From Xestospongia bergquistia (lineage: Eukaryota; Porifera; Demospongiae; Haplosclerida; Petrosiidae), in the NCBI GenBank assembly GCA_963965975.1, contig OZ014414.1, forward strand, positions 868,001 through 932,000: 64,000 bases of DNA, given 5' to 3'. The notes below the pieces were generated by a model. The model searched no databases and was not told the origin of the DNA. It saw only the letters and a program-made list of their open reading frames with translations. Position numbers and translations under genes: made by a program. This document shows, piece after piece, positions 45,761-56,162 of this stretch; the first letter of the stretch is position 1, and every line of letters starts with the position of its first letter.

Positions 45761-47023
45761 GGCCTTATACTTACCAGATACTTACGAATTTGCTGGCTTG
45801 GTAATGGAACAGTTACCTTCTCCATTTCTCTAATGCTTCAAAAATGCATCAACAACTTTAAAAATGGAATCACTGAGCAAATAACCTTTCATATTCCTGG
45901 ATTTGGACAGTCTACAGTTGATATTAAAGGTATATGTAGCTGTGACTGTGATAATGAGACAGAATAAAATAGTCATTGTTAATAGCATTTGTATCTTTGA
46001 CTGTGACAATAAAACTGAATACAACAGCTCTACTTGTAGCACTAATGGTGACTTGACTTGTGATCTCTGTATGTATGTTAATGGTTGGGCTGGTAATAAT
46101 TGTTCCAGTTCTACTACTAATAATGTTTCTTGTCCTATTGGTCCAAATGGCAAGGAATGTAGTGGGAGGGGACAATGTGGAACAATTGTGGCCATGGTAT
46201 TTGCATGGAACCAAATACAAGAATCCAAAGAGTTCCTAATTCACATATTGTAGGTAATGTTTGTGAATGCAGCAACTTTGAATGTGATACTGACTCCAAT
46301 GGGGTGGTATGTAGTGGGTGTGGTCTGTGTATGTGTTCCAATGGTCAGTACACCTGTCTGTGTGACAGGGTGAAGCATACTGGAGGTGCATGTCAATGTT
46401 CGTCTGACCACTGTATCGATCCTAATAATGCATGTCTTATCTGGAGGAAGGTGTAACCCACAAGGCAGGGCATGTACATGTAATGATGGATATGGTGGGC
46501 AATATTGTGAGACAACATTTAAATCATTGCTAGCTGTATGTGATATTACTAGTAGTGTCAGTGAGTGTGTTAAATGTTATAGTGAAGCAGCAGAAGATAA
46601 CAAAGAAGTCTCCTCAATATGTCCTGGTTTGATCAGCAGTAACTCTTAACACAACTACTCCATGAAGATCCATTCCAAGATGATTATGATGGAACTGTTG
46701 ATGACAGTACTACTGAATATTCCTTTCTTGATAGAGATTGTCATTGTAATTATTATGTGGGACTAACAACTAATGAAGGGAGTGTCTATGTAGTGCTACC
46801 ACGTGAGTGCTTCCTTTTTCCACTTTGGACTATGGCTTTGATGATCACATTCATTTTAAAAGTGATTGGACGTATAATCTTGATGATAATAAGGTACTGT
46901 ATTATATGTTTGGATTATGGTAAATTCAAAATGAAGGAATCAAAAGAAGATTTCTTAATAATTTTAAATCCATTGTATAATAACTTAGTTCTTTAAGCTA
47001 ATGTCACTAATCTTAGAAAGTAA
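45761..47023 (+). pseudogene. Integrin beta C-terminal half relic
   Basis: Begins abruptly in the hybrid domain (LYLPDTYEFAGL) and runs through hybrid, I-EGF1-4, beta-tail, transmembrane and tail to about 47023, broken into at least four frames. The start of I-EGF1 is present twice (CSCDCDNETE and IFDCDNKTEYNSS, about 45937-46020), a short internal duplication. The Thr linker is short (STTNNVSCP) and part of the I-EGF3-4 linker is lost. It cannot encode a receptor. Confidence 0.85.
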
Positions 47024-47531
47024 AAAAGTGGCCTTCCTTATTGCAATAAATAATGTTTATTCTACAATAATTGTTTATGTCTTTACAAGTTAATTTGTTA
47101 TGACATTCAGTTTTGATTGTTTTTAAAGTGGTAAAATATATAATACAAACCTGTTAGGTTATACTTTGTAAAATAAAAATCAATAATAACAATTCTGTAT
47201 TTGGTCTATACTAGATGGATAATGTTAGGATCATATTCTAAATATCTCCACATTGCTATATAGCAAACATACTTAAAAAAAGTTGGGAAGTAGTGAAATA
47301 TACATATGGATCTTGTGTTTACAAATACATATTTTTGGATTGATTGGTAGGCTAAAGTAATCTCATTTGTTTTTACAGTAAATTATGTCATTACAATCTT
47401 ACTTAACTTAGGATTACTTTATACAGCACTATTTTTCTGTCTTGTGACATGTATTTGCCATTAGCAGTTATGATTGAAACTTTATATACACAATGATACA
47501 ACAACTGTACATTCTTAGGTTATATTTGTAC
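47024..47531. repeat. Flank shared with 42042-42548
   Basis: Non-coding; same sequence as upstream of copy 7 with small indels. Confidence 0.75.
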
Positions 47532-47644
47532 TGTAGTTTGTCACAACAGTCATATTGACACATTTTTGTCTTAAAATCACAAGCTAATGTGACAGTCAGT
47601 GTGTCCTACCTACAAAAAAGTGTCATTAAACCTCATTACCAAAG
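47532..47644 (+). promoter_or_regulatory. Conserved upstream block of integrin copy 8
   Basis: Inverted element at 47540-47559 with one change (CATATTGAC), followed by GTGACAGTCAGTGTGTCC and the pre-ATG segment CTCATTACCAAAG. Confidence 0.6.
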
Positions 47645-50059
47645 ATGGCTTACAATATCCTATTGTATCTTTTGGTTCAAGTTTCTTTCTTACATCTTGG
47701 AACTGCTCAGTTGAGTAACTGTACTAATTTTGTCAGTTGCTCTGAGTGTATCTCAACTACCTCTTGTGTCTGGTGTTCTACTCCTGGTAGTGCTCACTGT
47801 CTCTCTCAGGATAATGTTACTGGATGTAATGAGCAAGATTTATTTCAACCTATGAGTAATATTACAGATCAGTATGACATGCCACTAAATGAGAAAAACC
47901 AAGTATCCTTAGAAACTATAAGTCTTAAACTGAGGGTTGGTGAACCACTGACTTTCACAGTGTCAGTAAAAGCCGCAGAGGATTTTCCTCTTGACTTGTA
48001 TATGTTGATGGATCTGTCTGGAAGCTTTGAAGGTGATCTTATTGTTGTGAAGGGCTTAGCTCCCCAACTTCCACTAGCTTTAAGAAATGTGTCATCTGAT
48101 TTTCTCATTGGCTTTGGGACATTTGTTGATAAACCTTCACTACCATATACTTCATCTGTTCAAAAGAATACAATACATAATGTTTCAGGTCAACCAAGTT
48201 GTGATGCTAAGAAACTCTGTGCTAAACCTTTTGATTATGAACATATTGTCAGTCTTACTAACTCATCTGATCTTTTCAATTCATTAGTACAAGAGACTGT
48301 TATATCAAGTAATGTTGATGATCCTGAAGACCCACTAGGTGCAATGTTACAAGCTGTGGTATGTAAAGGACTTGTTGGATGGAGAGAAAACTCTCGAAAG
48401 ATTCTTCTTATAATGACAGATGATGTCCTCCACACAGCAGGTGACGGACGTCTTGCTGGAATAGTGAAACCAAATGATGGACAATGTCATACACAATATG
48501 ATCCTTCTTATAACAAAGTAGTCAATAATGCAGCACTCATGCAAGATTATCCAAGCATAGAACAAGTAAGGGAAGTTTTACAAGACAATGATATCATACC
48601 TGTTTTTGCCATATCTTTATCAGAAAATGCTTTAGTCATATATAACACAACTGTAGGTCCATCTCTAGGTGGATTTACAACAATATTAACAGCTAATTCT
48701 ACTAACCTTGTTAATGTTCTTGAAGAAGCATATTTAAAGGTTGTTTCCAGTGCTCGTCTTTCTTTTAATCTTCCTAATTACCTTTCAGTCAATATTACAG
48801 CTAACTGTCCTCCAGAGGCCATATACTTACCAGATACTTATGAATGTGCTGGCATTGGTAATGGAACAGTTACTTTCACCATTACTCTTATGCTTAAAAA
48901 ATGCACCAATAACTTTAAAAATGGAATCACTGAGCAAGTAGTTTTTCATATTCCTGGATTTGGACAGTTTACAGTTGATATCGATGGTATTTGTAGCTGT
49001 GACTGCGACAGTGAAACTGAATACAATAGCTCAACTTGTAGCACTAATGGTGACTTGACTTGTGGTCTCTGTACATGTACTAATGGATGGATGGAAAATG
49101 ACTGCTCTTGTTCAACTGCTCAATGTCCTTTAGGTCCCAATGGTGCAGTATGTAGTGGGAGGGGACAATGTGAATGTGGTCAATGTGTATGTACACAAAC
49201 AATTACAACAGTATCAGGTGTTCACAATCCACGTATTGTAGGTAATGCTTGTGAGTGTAGTAACTATGAATGTGATACTGGCTCTAATGGACTGGTATGT
49301 AGTGGGCGTGGTCTGTGTATGTGTTCTAATGGTCAGTACACCTGTAAGTGTAATATATCACCACTGACAGGAGAAACACACACTGGAGATGCATGTCAGT
49401 GTTCGTCTGACCACTGCATAGATCCTAATAATATAGGTCGTGTATGCAATGGACGAGGAACCTGTGACTCATGTCAACCTCAAGGCAGGGCATGTATATG
49501 TAATGATGGATACAGAGGACAATATTGTGAGACAACAACATCAATGTCACTAGTAGCAGTATGTGATAACTCTGGTACTGTCAGAGAGTGTGTTAAGTGC
49601 TATGGTGAAGCTGCAAAAGATAACAAAGAAATCTCTTCAATATGTCTTGGTTTGATTTGTGGTAACTTCACACTACTCCGTGAAGAACCATCACAAGGTG
49701 ATTATGATGTTCCTGGAACTGTTGATAGCAGTACTGTTGACTGTTCCTTTATTGATGGGGAATGTCGTTATAATTATTATGTGGGGTTATCAACTAATGA
49801 AGAGAGTATCTATGCAGTGCCACCCCGAGCATGCTTACTTATTCCATCATGGTCTATAGCTTTGATTGTTCTAGTCTTTTTAGTTATTATTGGATGCCTT
49901 GTCTTGGTGTGTATAAAGTGCTGTATTATGTATTTGGATTATCGAGAGTTTAAAAAGTTTGAAAAAGAAGTGAAAGAAGTGGACTTCTCAAAAAGTTCAA
50001 ATCCTTTGTACCACAAGCCAGATGTTACATATACTAATATAGCGTATGGAAAAGAATGA
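47645..50059 (+). CDS. ITGB: Integrin beta subunit, copy 8 (canonical NPLY + NIAY tail)
   Basis: Single exon, 804 aa, nearest to copy 7 (4984 bases between starts). MIDAS DLSGS at 123, ADMIDAS Gly variant (EGD), specificity loop PSCDAKKLCAKPF with Cys pair but a different preceding segment (NTIHNVSGQ instead of NTKLTFKGQ; the NVSGQ form is otherwise seen in copy 2). I-EGF1 reads NGWMENDCSC. Tail YLDYREFKKFEKEV, NPLY, TNIAYGKE. All domain cysteines seen in copy 7 appear kept. Confidence 0.94.
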   Translation: MAYNILLYLLVQVSFLHLGTAQLSNCTNFVSCSECISTTSCVWCSTPGSAHCLSQDNVTGCNEQDLFQPMSNITDQYDMPLNEKNQVSLETISLKLRVGEPLTFTVSVKAAEDFPLDLYMLMDLSGSFEGDLIVVKGLAPQLPLALRNVSSDFLIGFGTFVDKPSLPYTSSVQKNTIHNVSGQPSCDAKKLCAKPFDYEHIVSLTNSSDLFNSLVQETVISSNVDDPEDPLGAMLQAVVCKGLVGWRENSRKILLIMTDDVLHTAGDGRLAGIVKPNDGQCHTQYDPSYNKVVNNAALMQDYPSIEQVREVLQDNDIIPVFAISLSENALVIYNTTVGPSLGGFTTILTANSTNLVNVLEEAYLKVVSSARLSFNLPNYLSVNITANCPPEAIYLPDTYECAGIGNGTVTFTITLMLKKCTNNFKNGITEQVVFHIPGFGQFTVDIDGICSCDCDSETEYNSSTCSTNGDLTCGLCTCTNGWMENDCSCSTAQCPLGPNGAVCSGRGQCECGQCVCTQTITTVSGVHNPRIVGNACECSNYECDTGSNGLVCSGRGLCMCSNGQYTCKCNISPLTGETHTGDACQCSSDHCIDPNNIGRVCNGRGTCDSCQPQGRACICNDGYRGQYCETTTSMSLVAVCDNSGTVRECVKCYGEAAKDNKEISSICLGLICGNFTLLREEPSQGDYDVPGTVDSSTVDCSFIDGECRYNYYVGLSTNEESIYAVPPRACLLIPSWSIALIVLVFLVIIGCLVLVCIKCCIMYLDYREFKKFEKEVKEVDFSKSSNPLYHKPDVTYTNIAYGKE

Positions 50060-51456
50060 CATTTATGATATGACAGTAATACTTTAGCAGCTGTTGTGTA
50101 TTAATAGTGTGTGTGTGTATAATGTTATTTAGTATTTATATAATTAAAGGGATGCAGTAATCATATTATTGAATGCTTTTTATAGTTAATTGTCGTCAAT
50201 AACAATTTTTTGTTAACAGCACACAGTTATGAGTACCACATAGTGTGGGCAAATTGTACAATTATTGGATATCGTATACATGGCCCTAATAGGACATACT
50301 GTTGACATGACGTGATGTTATTGACATTTCATAGCTTTTCTTGTTTAAACAAAGTATACTCTTCAGTTTTCGATAACATGTCAACATTTACTTATGATTC
50401 ACTAATGAATAACACTTCAAAAGTCTTAACTCCATATTATCATAACTGATTTAGATTATAAGATCATAGTCATGTTGAGTTCATACACATGTTGTAATAG
50501 TGTGTTACACACTAAATGTAAGAAAATTACATGTCATGTCACACTACAAAACAACATTTATTTCTTCCTTATAAGGAAATCAATATCTATTAGTTATATT
50601 TTAAAACATTCATATGGAGAAAACACACATTACTGAAAGGTCTAATTGCTTTTTTTCACAAGAACATAGGAGAGGTAATAATTATAAAAAGTTACTCCAT
50701 CTTGTGCCTATTATTGTCCACTGTAATAGAGTACTTGGTGCTTATATAGACAGTAGTTGGTTAGCTTGTTGATATTGTATACTGTCATTATAGGTTTTCT
50801 TCTTGTAATTATGTAGTTGTGTCAATATGCTGTTAACTCATAATTGGATGCCAAATGCATGGTTTACAATAAGTATATTACTGTAAAATTAGGATTTTAG
50901 TCAATATGATAGTAAAGTGTGACTAAACCATAAATCTGACAGTACATTCATAATGAAATAGTATGATACTTATTTTCAGCTTGTATCAAATTATTTGCTA
51001 AATATGTTTAGTCAAACTTATAGCATGTTCGAAATGAAAACAGTACGATATTTACTTTCAGTTTGCGTCAAATTATTTGCTGGTTATGTTTAGTCAATCT
51101 GATTAGCATGTTAGGAATGATGTTTTCAGTATGATGTTTTCAAGACTAAACATTGTTTTAAATAATAATACACAATAAAGTATGAACTCTGTGATAGAAA
51201 TATCCACTTTATATAAGATAAGTATATATTATAACATAGTTGTCATTGTTGAAATAAAATGTGTTATTTGATACATAAATACAGTATACATTCTACAGTA
51301 GGTAGAATATGTATGTTAGAATGAAAGGTTATAAATAATAAAAAAAATAACCATATATTAACGTTACATTTATATAACACATGTCATAATACACTCAGAC
51401 TACAATTGCAAAGCAAAGATATATCTTAGAATGGAGTTATAATAGACTGTCATTAA
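50060..51456. other. Intergenic right of the integrin array
   Basis: The first 600 bases repeat the flank of copy 7 (45149-45760). The rest is unique AT-rich DNA between convergent genes (copy 8 and malonyl-CoA decarboxylase); no gene seen. Confidence 0.5.
50956..51118. repeat. Imperfect tandem duplication, unit about 80-85 bases
   Basis: The segment with TCAAATTATTTGCT...ATGTTTAGTCAA...TAGCATGTT occurs twice in a row (about 50956-51030 and 51031-51118) with scattered differences. Confidence 0.75.
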
Positions 51457-53737
51457 TCATAAAAGTTCTGCAACTAGATCAGAATAATTAATTTTTCCTT
51501 GTAATAAATATTGTGTGCTATTATGACTTATATCAGGCAAATGATATAAGTAATTAATCATCAAACTATAAGACTGTTGGATTCCATGAGGACTTGTATC
51601 ACCAAGCCAATTAATTCGCCAAAGTGATGCTCCATTCCTTACATGGAAGTGAGTAACAGGATTCATTGCAAATCCGCGTCGTTTTTCTTGAATTAGATAT
51701 CTTGTGATAGAAGTAATACTAGCAAGTATTAATTACAAGCCACAGTGCTTACCTTGCACATAAAGAGAGTAATGGTTGTTTTAAAGCTCCTGATAGTGTA
51801 CCTTGCTTATCAGTAGGCCAGTCACGATTGCTTAATGCTTGCTAAATAAGAAGAAGGTATCATTAAGATATGTAATGTATACATACAACCTGCAGTGTTA
51901 ATAAATGATTAGGTTGGTGAGGGTATAAGTCTATAAGATTGCTGAGTTCACTCCTTGATATTTTACAGTCTTTAGAATCTACAACAAAATTAGTAAGGCT
52001 TGTCTAGACAACTTCTTGACATGTTAAGGTTACTGATGTAGCTTACTTGGTGTTTGTATGCAATGGCGCAAGTGAGTATCTAACCATTTACGAAATCCTG
52101 GAATTGGAGAAAGAGTGACAAATTTTTGTAGATCAGGAAACTCTTTCTGAAGTGTGTTTACAACCTGTAAAATCATTGAATTGCCAAGGTCTATACCAGA
52201 TAAACCTTGGAAAAGAAATAAATAAATACATAAGATGGTGTTAAGATGACTTCCTAGTTAACCTTTATGAGCAGAAGAAATTGAATAAAATACAGCTGTG
52301 TTAATATAAGTTGGATCATTGCTCTTATCCAAATCCCTGCTCAATAAAGTCTGAAGTAATATTGATATGATATTTTAATGTATACATACAAACACATACT
52401 TGGACACTTGAAGAGGGACTTTGAGTTAAGGCAGAGTGCAGGATTACAATGGGTTCTCTTGGCACGCTACGATGAGTAAAGATAAAAACTCTTCGATATG
52501 GGCCAACACGATGTTTGATATCCTTCCAATGACGCACTGAATGGACAGCCTCATATTCACTGACCTGAAACATTTAAAAGTGTCATACATGAATGTGTAA
52601 AGGAAGATGTCATCACAAACTATTTGTTAGAGTCTAACCTTCTCTACAATGTCACAAGGAGACTGCCATGTTATCTGTTGAAGGTCTAGAAATCCTAAAG
52701 AGAACCACTGCGACAGTAAGTCTTTAAGGTGGCTATCAAACTCTTGGAGAAGCATGGAAGGTCCATCTTTTCCTAATGTCTCATCACAGTAAGAATTAGC
52801 AACAAGGTCCTATATAAAGTAATGCAGTTAGTAAGTGTATGATTTCATTCTTAATGTTTACCAATAAATCACTTCTCATATCAATTAACATCTTTAAACC
52901 ACCTTCCTTTTTAACTAACAATGTAAGAAGTTTCAGATACAATGGCCGAAGAGACTTCTGTAATTGAGCTTCTGATCTTAGAAGAGTAATATGATCTCGT
53001 CTCTAAAAGGGTTGGCAGATAAAAACTGTCGTAGATTCATAATGTGATATAGTAATACATAACACAATATATTATGGTGTCTGTTTGTGATCTCTTTTAG
53101 TAATTGTACTTGTTTGTAGAGTTCAACAACTTTTTCAGCTGAATTACTAATGTCTTCATGATCAGGTCCCAAGTATTGAGCCAAAAAAGTAAAGAATAAC
53201 AGTTTCTTTTCTTTGTTTTCTTTCAATGATTTATAATAGTTCGCTATAATATCTACCAATGCCTGAATAAATAACAATATTATTTATTGTGTGTAATATT
53301 ATAGATTGGGATAATTTATGCATTCAATACTTATATCATTTTTACAACAATAAAGTGTTTACCTCAGGTGTGGTAATAACGTCACTATCAAAATGACCTC
53401 TTAACTCTTGAGCTCGCAACGTTTTTCTAAGTTGATTTACAAATGGAATAGTCGTAGCATCATTTGTATTTTTAGCTAAAATAATTTTTTCCAGTCGAGT
53501 GTAAAGAGAGCTCTGATCAGGATAACCATTTGACTAAATATAGAGATAAAAAGTTAATCATCTGATTAAACATCTACTAAAATATCAGTAGTAATCATGT
53601 CATGAACAAAAGCATTCATTATATCTTTGTCCTTTGTAATTATTACTCACCTGTGAAGACAATGGGTTTGTTATGACTCTAAAACAAAGATGAGATCTTC
53701 TTAAAAAAGTAGTAAGTGCTTTGTGGAAAGAAGCCAT
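51457..53737 (-). CDS. MLYCD: Malonyl-CoA decarboxylase (11 exons)
   Basis: Converts malonyl-CoA to acetyl-CoA and CO2, relieving inhibition of fatty acid oxidation. Predicted exons, 5' to 3': 53737-53651, 53533-53363, 53262-53027, 52976-52862, 52809-52639, 52564-52400, 52350-52263, 52205-52047, 51978-51887, 51841-51753, 51700-51457; all phases join, giving about 538 aa. The N-terminus [20 protein letters not shown] is a good mitochondrial presequence. Family landmarks: [18 protein letters not shown] (start of the catalytic domain), [31 protein letters not shown], and [20 protein letters not shown] near the C-terminus. The C-terminus ends VAELL and lacks the peroxisomal SKL known in mammals. 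The donor after 53027 (GTTTTT) is weak. Head-to-head with the peroxiredoxin gene. Confidence 0.93.
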
Positions 53738-53813
53738 TACACCTGATCAATTATTCACCACAACAGACGTCATTATTAGTTATTACACTACACACGTGTT
53801 AATAAATTCCAAA
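53738..53813. promoter_or_regulatory. 76-bp divergent promoter MLYCD / peroxiredoxin
   Basis: The start codons of the two genes are 76 bases apart. The gap includes GACGTCATTA (about 53766-53775, CRE-like) and CACACGTGTT (about 53791-53800, an E-box CACGTG). No room for separate promoters, so a shared bidirectional promoter is inferred. Confidence 0.55.
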
Positions 53814-55496
53814 ATGGCTGGAGAAGACCTTTGTCATTTCCTTTTTCTTTTCTCCTCTCTTCTTATGGTGACAGTAGGAGTAGAAAGTGGTTCGACATAT
53901 GAGCAATGTCCAATACTAAACCTTAACGGGTTGGTTTTTCCTGAGTATTCTCGAAGACCAGTGGAGCATGCACTTCATTGGAGCAAAGCTCAAAGTAACA
54001 TTTCTGTGGTCTCTTTATGAAGTATTGTGGTCATATCTCTTACACAGTTGCTAAGGCTGCTCCTGACTGGAATGGGACTGCTGTTGTAGGCGACCCGCCA
54101 TCTTTTAAAGACTTGAAATTAGTAGATTTTAAAGGTTATATAGTTGTTTGATTACATTACATCATTGTTGCCATAGATACTTGTAGAAGAGTAGTAAATA
54201 GTAAATTGGTATTTATGATGCTTCAGTATTGTTCAACTGATGATATATCACATGATATAGTTCTTTCCTCTTCTATGTGTACTTGATATGGAGTAAAGAT
54301 GATACTGAATTGGACATTTAACTAAGTTAATGTATTGTGTTTTTTATAGGAAAATATTTAGTGTTCTTCTTCTACCCACTGGACTTGTGAGTCAGTTATA
54401 TAATTGTCTAGTGTATATACAATGCACCTGTTCATTGCGCCTACCCGCACAATAATTCAGTAGTTAATTGTTATGTCTTATGTATACACCAGTTTGTCAT
54501 TTTTGTGTCTCTGTCTTCCTATTAATCTATCTTTGTATTGTCTCTCTATAGTACATTTGTATGCCCAACGGAAATAATAGCATTCAGTGACAGAATTAAG
54601 GAATTTAAAGATATTAATACAGAAGTTGTAGCTTGTTCTGTTGATTCAAAGTACACTCATTTGGCTTGGATTAAACAACCTCGTGACAAAGGTGGCCTTG
54701 GTCATCTCGAGATACCTCTTCTTTCTGATATTACTAAACAAATTAGTCGTGACTATGGTGTCTTGTTGGAGGATGAAGGTATATCGTTGAGGTAAGGACA
54801 TATTGATTGCATTAATTTATTTGCTATTTATAGAGGTCTTTTCATTATTGATCCACGAGGCATTTTGAGACAAATCACGATGAACGATTTACCGGTAATT
54901 AAATGATTTCTGTTGTTATAATTGTTAGTTATATCTGTTTTATATAATAATATTTTAGGACTTGTATCATTTCATGTAATATACATATTATGTGATACAT
55001 GTGTTATTGAGGTCATAGAGCTCACTTTTAATAGTAGATAAGATTGAGGAGAGAGACAAAGGTCGCATAGTACTATATGTAGATAGAGTAACATGATAGA
55101 CATATGACATAGTTCTGTAAATTAACATGTAATCTTAATGTAAACTGTCATTGGTTGTCACAATTGAAGTTAGTGGAAGTTTATGTGCCAATTTATGGAA
55201 CTATTGAACACACATGTCATGTTACTTTGTATTATTGTGTTTATATTATGATATGTGACCTTTAACATTCCTCTCTCTCTTATCTACTCTTGCTTTTAGT
55301 AGCTAGTTGGTTATTGTTGTTGTCTAAGCAGTTATAATTTTGTATAGTGATTTTTATTCTATATAATAGACAACATTGATTTATATTTATTTCCTTACAA
55401 CTTGTCATGTAGGTAGGTCGATCTGTAGATGAAACTCTACGACTTGTGCAGGCATTCCAGTATACTGATAAACATGGAGAGGGTAAGATAAATAAT

Positions 55497-55540
<44 letters not shown>

Positions 55541-56162
55541 AGGGAGGGAGGGAGGGAGGGAGAGAGAGAGAGAGAGGGGGGGGAGGGAGGGAGGGAGAGT
55601 ATATTCTGATTTATCCTGTATCTTGTATGGTAAGAGAGTCTCTCTAGTCTAATGACTATTGCTATAATCTTAACATGTAGTAATACTATATGTTAGTAAC
55701 ACTTTCCCATCAAAGGTCTAATTGTAATACACTCATACAAAGTATATTAATCTATTACAATTGATTGAATTCACTAAGTAATATATACCAAAGACAGTGT
55801 CATTAGTACAATATTACATTATTTTAATATAGACAAGTTAGGGCATAAGTTAATACACTAATTTATATGTAATATTGGTGAACATAACTTTTACCACAAT
55901 TTACTTGTGGTCAGTTGACACACTCTAGTGCCACTCCTTTCTCCAATATTTTTTTAAATTTTTTCTAATGTTTTGTTTTATGTGAAGTTTGCCCAGCTGG
56001 TTGGAAACCTGGGGAGAAAACTGTAAGTGTGAGAACATCTGTTGATGTAATCATTTTTATGGTATAAACGATTATGAATGTTCTTCCTTGGTTATTTTTA
56101 ATTAGATCATTCCTGATCCTGAAGGCTCTCAGAAATACTTTGAACAGTGTAACAATAACTAA
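53814..56162 (+). CDS. PRDX4: Secretory typical 2-Cys peroxiredoxin, PRDX4-like (8 exons)
   Basis: Reduces hydrogen peroxide using paired cysteines, in the ER or outside the cell. Exons: 53814-53994, 54048-54134, 54350-54386, 54552-54791, 54834-54894, 55413-55482, 55988-56022, 56106-56162; 255 aa. I chose the ATG at 53814; an open frame extends upstream but without an ATG. Signal peptide about 1-24 ([15 protein letters not shown]), then an N-terminal extension with Cys (YEQCPILNL) typical of PRDX4. Peroxidatic Cys in FVCPTE (split by the intron after 54386), resolving Cys in EVCPAGW. GGLG and the C-terminal KYF motif are present, so by family knowledge it should be a peroxide-sensitive form that can be overoxidised. 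The C-terminus is EQCNNN, with no KDEL. The intron 55483-55987 has a GA/GGGA tract. Confidence 0.93.
55501..55597 (+). repeat. Polypurine GA/GGGA tract in peroxiredoxin intron
   Basis: (GA)n at about 55501-55534, then seven GGGA/GGAG units to about 55560, more (GA)n, then an eight-G run followed by further GGGA units. The GGGA series fits the pattern of a possible G-quadruplex on the coding strand. Confidence 0.9.
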
